A stretch of 6,619 bases of DNA from Rhodospirillaceae bacterium (GTDB lineage: Bacteria; Pseudomonadota; Alphaproteobacteria; UBA8366; GCA-2717185): contig JAPPPC010000247.1 of NCBI GenBank assembly GCA_028817685.1, positions 1 to 6,619 of the forward strand, given 5' to 3'. The notes under the pieces were generated by a model. The model was not told the DNA's origin, ran no database searches, and saw only the letters and a program-made list of their open reading frames with translations. Shown in pieces: positions 4,363 to 6,619 of this stretch; positions within the stretch are counted from its first letter, which is position 1, and each line of letters starts with the position of its first letter. The position numbers and the translations under genes were made by a program.

Positions 4363-5194
4363 GGGATACCAAGGCCCGCGCCAATGAGGCGAACTCAGAG
4401 ATACCGAGCGTTTCCGCGCGGCGGGTTGGGTCGATTTCCGCTGCTGCCAGGAGGGCTGCCGGGTCGGCCGGTAACGATTTCAGCGATCCGCGCAGCATTT
4501 TTCGGCGCTGCCCGAATGCCGCGGCTGTCACCCGCTCAAGCGCTTGCTGATCCGCCGGGTATGGTATGGATGTATGCGGTGTGAGGGAAACCACCGCCGA
4601 CTCGACATTCGGGGGCGGTGTAAAGGCACGGGCCGGGACGTTGAACAGCTTGCGAGTCTGGCAGCGCCAATTTGCCAAGACGGAGAGGCGTCCATAGGCG
4701 GCGTCCCCCGGTTGTGCCGCTATCCTGTCGGCGACTTCGCGCTGAAACATTAAGGTCATGCTCGCCAGAGAAGAAGCCTGAGTGAGCCATCGAATAAGTA
4801 GCGGAGTGCCGACATTGTAGGGAAGGTTGGCAATGATTTTGCGCGGTTGATCGCCCAGGGCACTGATGTCGACCTCACGCGCGTCCGCTTCCCAGATTTC
4901 CAACCGGCCATCGGAGACGTCTTGTAGTTCGGCCAGGGCAGCGATGCAGCGCGGATCGCGCTCAATCGCGATAACTCTTTCTGCACCCTCGCTGAGCAAC
5001 GCCCGTGTTAATCCGCCGGGGCCGGGGCCAATTTCGATGATTGTGAAGGATTTCAACGGTGCGGCGGCCCGCGCAATCCTTGATGTCAGATTCAGGTCAA
5101 GCAGGAAATGTTGGCCCAGCGCCTTACGTGCGCCCAATTCGTGCGCCGCGATGACGTCGCGCAATGGCGGCAGCGCGTCAATTGCGTTGCTCAA
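4337..5194 (-). CDS. rsmA: 16S rRNA (adenine1518-N6/adenine1519-N6)-dimethyltransferase
   Basis: RsmA (KsgA) uses S-adenosylmethionine to dimethylate two adjacent adenines in helix 45 of 16S rRNA, a late checkpoint in 30S assembly. The 285-residue product has the family start KALGQHFLLD (residues 24-33) and the SAM-binding motif EIGPGPGGLT (54-63). The acidic residue E78 ends the second strand. The catalytic motif NLPYN is at 123-127, and FTPPPNVESAVV (191-202) carries the conserved Phe. All are intact. The start must be non-ATG: no ATG precedes the conserved block, and an in-frame stop lies at 5206-5204. I choose TTG 5194, whose codon overlaps the pdxA TGA (TTGA). No Shine-Dalgarno is visible, so translation probably depends on ribosomes finishing pdxA. 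It is convergent with gmk and overlaps it by 26 bp. Confidence 0.95.
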   Translation of the reverse strand: MSNAIDALPPLRDVIAAHELGARKALGQHFLLDLNLTSRIARAAAPLKSFTIIEIGPGPGGLTRALLSEGAERVIAIERDPRCIAALAELQDVSDGRLEIWEADAREVDISALGDQPRKIIANLPYNVGTPLLIRWLTQASSLASMTLMFQREVADRIAAQPGDAAYGRLSVLANWRCQTRKLFNVPARAFTPPPNVESAVVSLTPHTSIPYPADQQALERVTAAAFGQRRKMLRGSLKSLPADPAALLAAAEIDPTRRAETLGISEFASLARALVSLTGPDAAP

Positions 5195-6207
5195 TGGAGG
5201 CGGTCACCGCGTCGGCGGCTCGCCATTGCACTTGCCGGTTTCAGTGCTTCGACCAGGCTATCGGCATTGGCAACACCCGTCCCCGCGATTTCAAACGCGG
5301 TACCGTGGTCCGGCGAGGTCCTAACGAAGGGCAGCCCCAGCGTGATATTCACCGTTCCGTGAAAATCCAACGTCTTGATCGGGATCAAGGCTTGGTCATG
5401 ATACATGCAGACCGCCGCGTCATATCCGGTGCGTGCGCGCTCGTGGAACAAGGTGTCGGCAGGTTCCGGCCCTCGAACGGACAGGCCTTCCCGCTTCATA
5501 CGCTCGATCGACGGTCGAATGATTTCGATTTCCTCATGTCCCATCGCCCCTTCTTCGCCGGCATGTGGATTAAGACCGGTCAATGCGATATGGGGCTGCT
5601 CAATGCCAAAGTCGCTTTTGAGGGCGCGGGCGGTCGCTTGGGTTGTTTCAATGATCTTTTCGGCGGTCAGGGCTGCGATCGACTCACGAAGCGACATATG
5701 AACGCAAACCGGCACAACACGTAAATCCGGGCAGGCCAGCATCATGATCGCGCGCGTGTCGTCTCCGGCAAGTTCCGCCAGGTAATCCGTGTGCCCGACG
5801 TGGCGGAAGCCGGCATCTACCAGAACCTTCTTGTGGATCGGATTGGTAACGATGGCCTCTGCCGCGCCAGATCGCACGTGATCGACCGCCAGGTCGATCG
5901 CCGCGATAACCGATCCTGCATTCTCTTGTTGCGGAGACCCCGGCACCGGCTGCCGAGGCAACGGGTGAACCAGCACGGGCAAGGCGCTCTTGAAAATTTC
6001 CGGCGCTTCTTCTGGCGTTTCGATTGGTTTTAGTGAAACCGGCCAGCCCAAACGGCCTTTTAATGCATTGAGATGGTCCGGGTCGTCTATGAGATAGAAG
6101 GGTGGTATGTGATGGGTTTCTCGCTCGAGCCAGGCCTTCAACGCGATCTCGCCACCTATTCCGGCGGGTTCGCCCATCGTTAGGGCGAGGGGACGCAAAT
6201 CTCTCAT
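5191..6207 (-). CDS. pdxA: 4-hydroxythreonine-4-phosphate dehydrogenase
   Basis: PdxA oxidises 4-phosphohydroxy-L-threonine with NAD(P)+. The product loses CO2 to give 3-amino-2-oxopropyl phosphate, which PdxJ joins to deoxyxylulose phosphate in the DXP-dependent pyridoxal-phosphate pathway. The 338-residue product begins LALTMGEPAGIGGEIALKA. The three expected metal-binding histidines are visible: H170 in VHMSLRE, H215 in NPHAGE and H270 in MYHDQ. TNPIHK (121-126), GHTDYLAEL (138-146) and VNITLGLPFVRTSPDHGTA are also intact. Length is normal for the family. The start is ATG 6207, 6 nt after the SurA stop, with GAGG about 10 nt upstream overlapping the end of that gene. The stop overlaps the rsmA start. 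The order surA-pdxA-rsmA is the same as in the enterobacterial operon. Confidence 0.96.
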   Translation of the reverse strand: MRDLRPLALTMGEPAGIGGEIALKAWLERETHHIPPFYLIDDPDHLNALKGRLGWPVSLKPIETPEEAPEIFKSALPVLVHPLPRQPVPGSPQQENAGSVIAAIDLAVDHVRSGAAEAIVTNPIHKKVLVDAGFRHVGHTDYLAELAGDDTRAIMMLACPDLRVVPVCVHMSLRESIAALTAEKIIETTQATARALKSDFGIEQPHIALTGLNPHAGEEGAMGHEEIEIIRPSIERMKREGLSVRGPEPADTLFHERARTGYDAAVCMYHDQALIPIKTLDFHGTVNITLGLPFVRTSPDHGTAFEIAGTGVANADSLVEALKPASAMASRRRGDRLH

Positions 6208-6213
6208 TCTGAC

Positions 6214-6619
6214 TTAACCTCGGAGATCGACGAATGCGGTACGACGCAGGTCTCTGAGATAACGTCGCGCAACGAGTTCGGCTCGTCTCTGCTGCAATAT
6301 CTTGCGAACAGCACTGCGCCGGATCGGTTTTTTCTTAGGTTCGACGCGATCGCAGACCGTCAGGAGCATCATGCGTCCTGCAGGCGAAACGATGGGCGCA
6401 CTCGACTCACCGGCTTTCAAAGCGACAACGGCATCTCGAAAAGTCGGTGAGAGATCGCTCAGTTTCAGTTTTCCGAGAGGCCCGCTGCCCTTCGTGCCGA
6501 TTTGCTTGATCAAGCCAGGAAGATCCGCGCAACCGGTTATTGCCGAGCGGATATCTTCGGTCAGCGCTTTTTGGGCGCCCGGATCAGAGCTGCCCGTATC
6601 AGGCAGAACGATTTGGTGC
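6214..6619 (-). CDS. surA: SurA-type peptidyl-prolyl isomerase, C-terminal part (cut by window edge)
   Basis: SurA is a periplasmic chaperone with parvulin-type PPIase domains that escorts outer-membrane proteins to the BAM complex. The last 134 codons are present; the open frame runs off the right edge with no start, and the TTG at 6513 is internal. The visible part is the second half of a parvulin domain: GSGPLGKLKLSDLSPTF, then LKAGESSAPIVSPAGRMMLLTVCDR. A basic C-terminal helix follows, with RRAELVARRYLRDLRRTAFVDLR, a tail typical of alphaproteobacterial SurA. The signal peptide and N-terminal chaperone domain would lie outside the window. The context supports SurA: pdxA and rsmA follow directly, 6 nt after the stop, as in the surA-pdxA-rsmA operon. 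Another parvulin-family isomerase is possible but less likely. Confidence 0.87.
   Translation of the reverse strand, partial: HQIVLPDTGSSDPGAQKALTEDIRSAITGCADLPGLIKQIGTKGSGPLGKLKLSDLSPTFRDAVVALKAGESSAPIVSPAGRMMLLTVCDRVEPKKKPIRRSAVRKILQQRRAELVARRYLRDLRRTAFVDLRG

Noticed and set aside
4353..4377. GGGCC/GGCCC inverted repeat at the gmk-rsmA junction as a terminator
   Set aside because: The stem is only 5 bp with a 15-nt loop and has no T-run on either side.
5164..5724. Plus-strand open frame of 186 codons opposite pdxA
   Set aside because: It is a shadow of the complete pdxA coding strand with no family motif and no ribosome binding site of note.

Overview
The window is ordinary chromosomal housekeeping DNA from an alphaproteobacterium. 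The gene order supports this: rpsF-rpsR-DUF2232-rplI with dnaB downstream, yicC-gmk divergent from it, and surA-pdxA-rsmA convergent with gmk. The bS6, bS18, Gmk and SurA sequences and the long charged ribosomal-protein tails also fit. A Rhodospirillales-like lineage is my best guess, but this is inference. I see no insertion sequence, phage gene, tRNA, rRNA, CRISPR array or sign of recent transfer.

Layout. (1) 1-97, minus: the first codons of the replicative helicase gene dnaB, cut by the window edge. (2) 98-310: a non-coding gap with a strong bidirectional hairpin terminator at 251-287 and a perfect DnaA-box 9-mer at 205-213, set inside nested inverted repeats. (3) 311-2611, minus: a ribosomal-protein operon, rpsF (bS6), rpsR (bS18), a DUF2232 multi-pass membrane protein, and rplI (bL9). 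rpsF and rpsR overlap by ATGA. The DUF2232 gene probably starts at a TTG rather than at the first ATG. (4) 2612-2838: a divergent control region with two mirrored -10-like elements and a hairpin in the presumed rpsF leader. (5) 2839-4362, plus: yicC (endoribonuclease family) and gmk (guanylate kinase), 6 nt apart. (6) 4337-6619, minus: the end of a SurA-type periplasmic chaperone gene, then pdxA and rsmA. rsmA starts at a TTG overlapping the pdxA stop, and its 3' end overlaps the end of gmk by 26 bp.

The genes fall into three transcription units serving translation (ribosomal proteins, 16S rRNA dimethylation), replication (dnaB), GTP supply (gmk), RNA turnover (yicC), vitamin B6 synthesis (pdxA) and envelope biogenesis (surA). 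I found no credible undescribed system. The most interesting signals are regulatory: the DnaA box before dnaB, the mirrored promoter-like elements, the possible S6:S18 leader, and two TTG starts.
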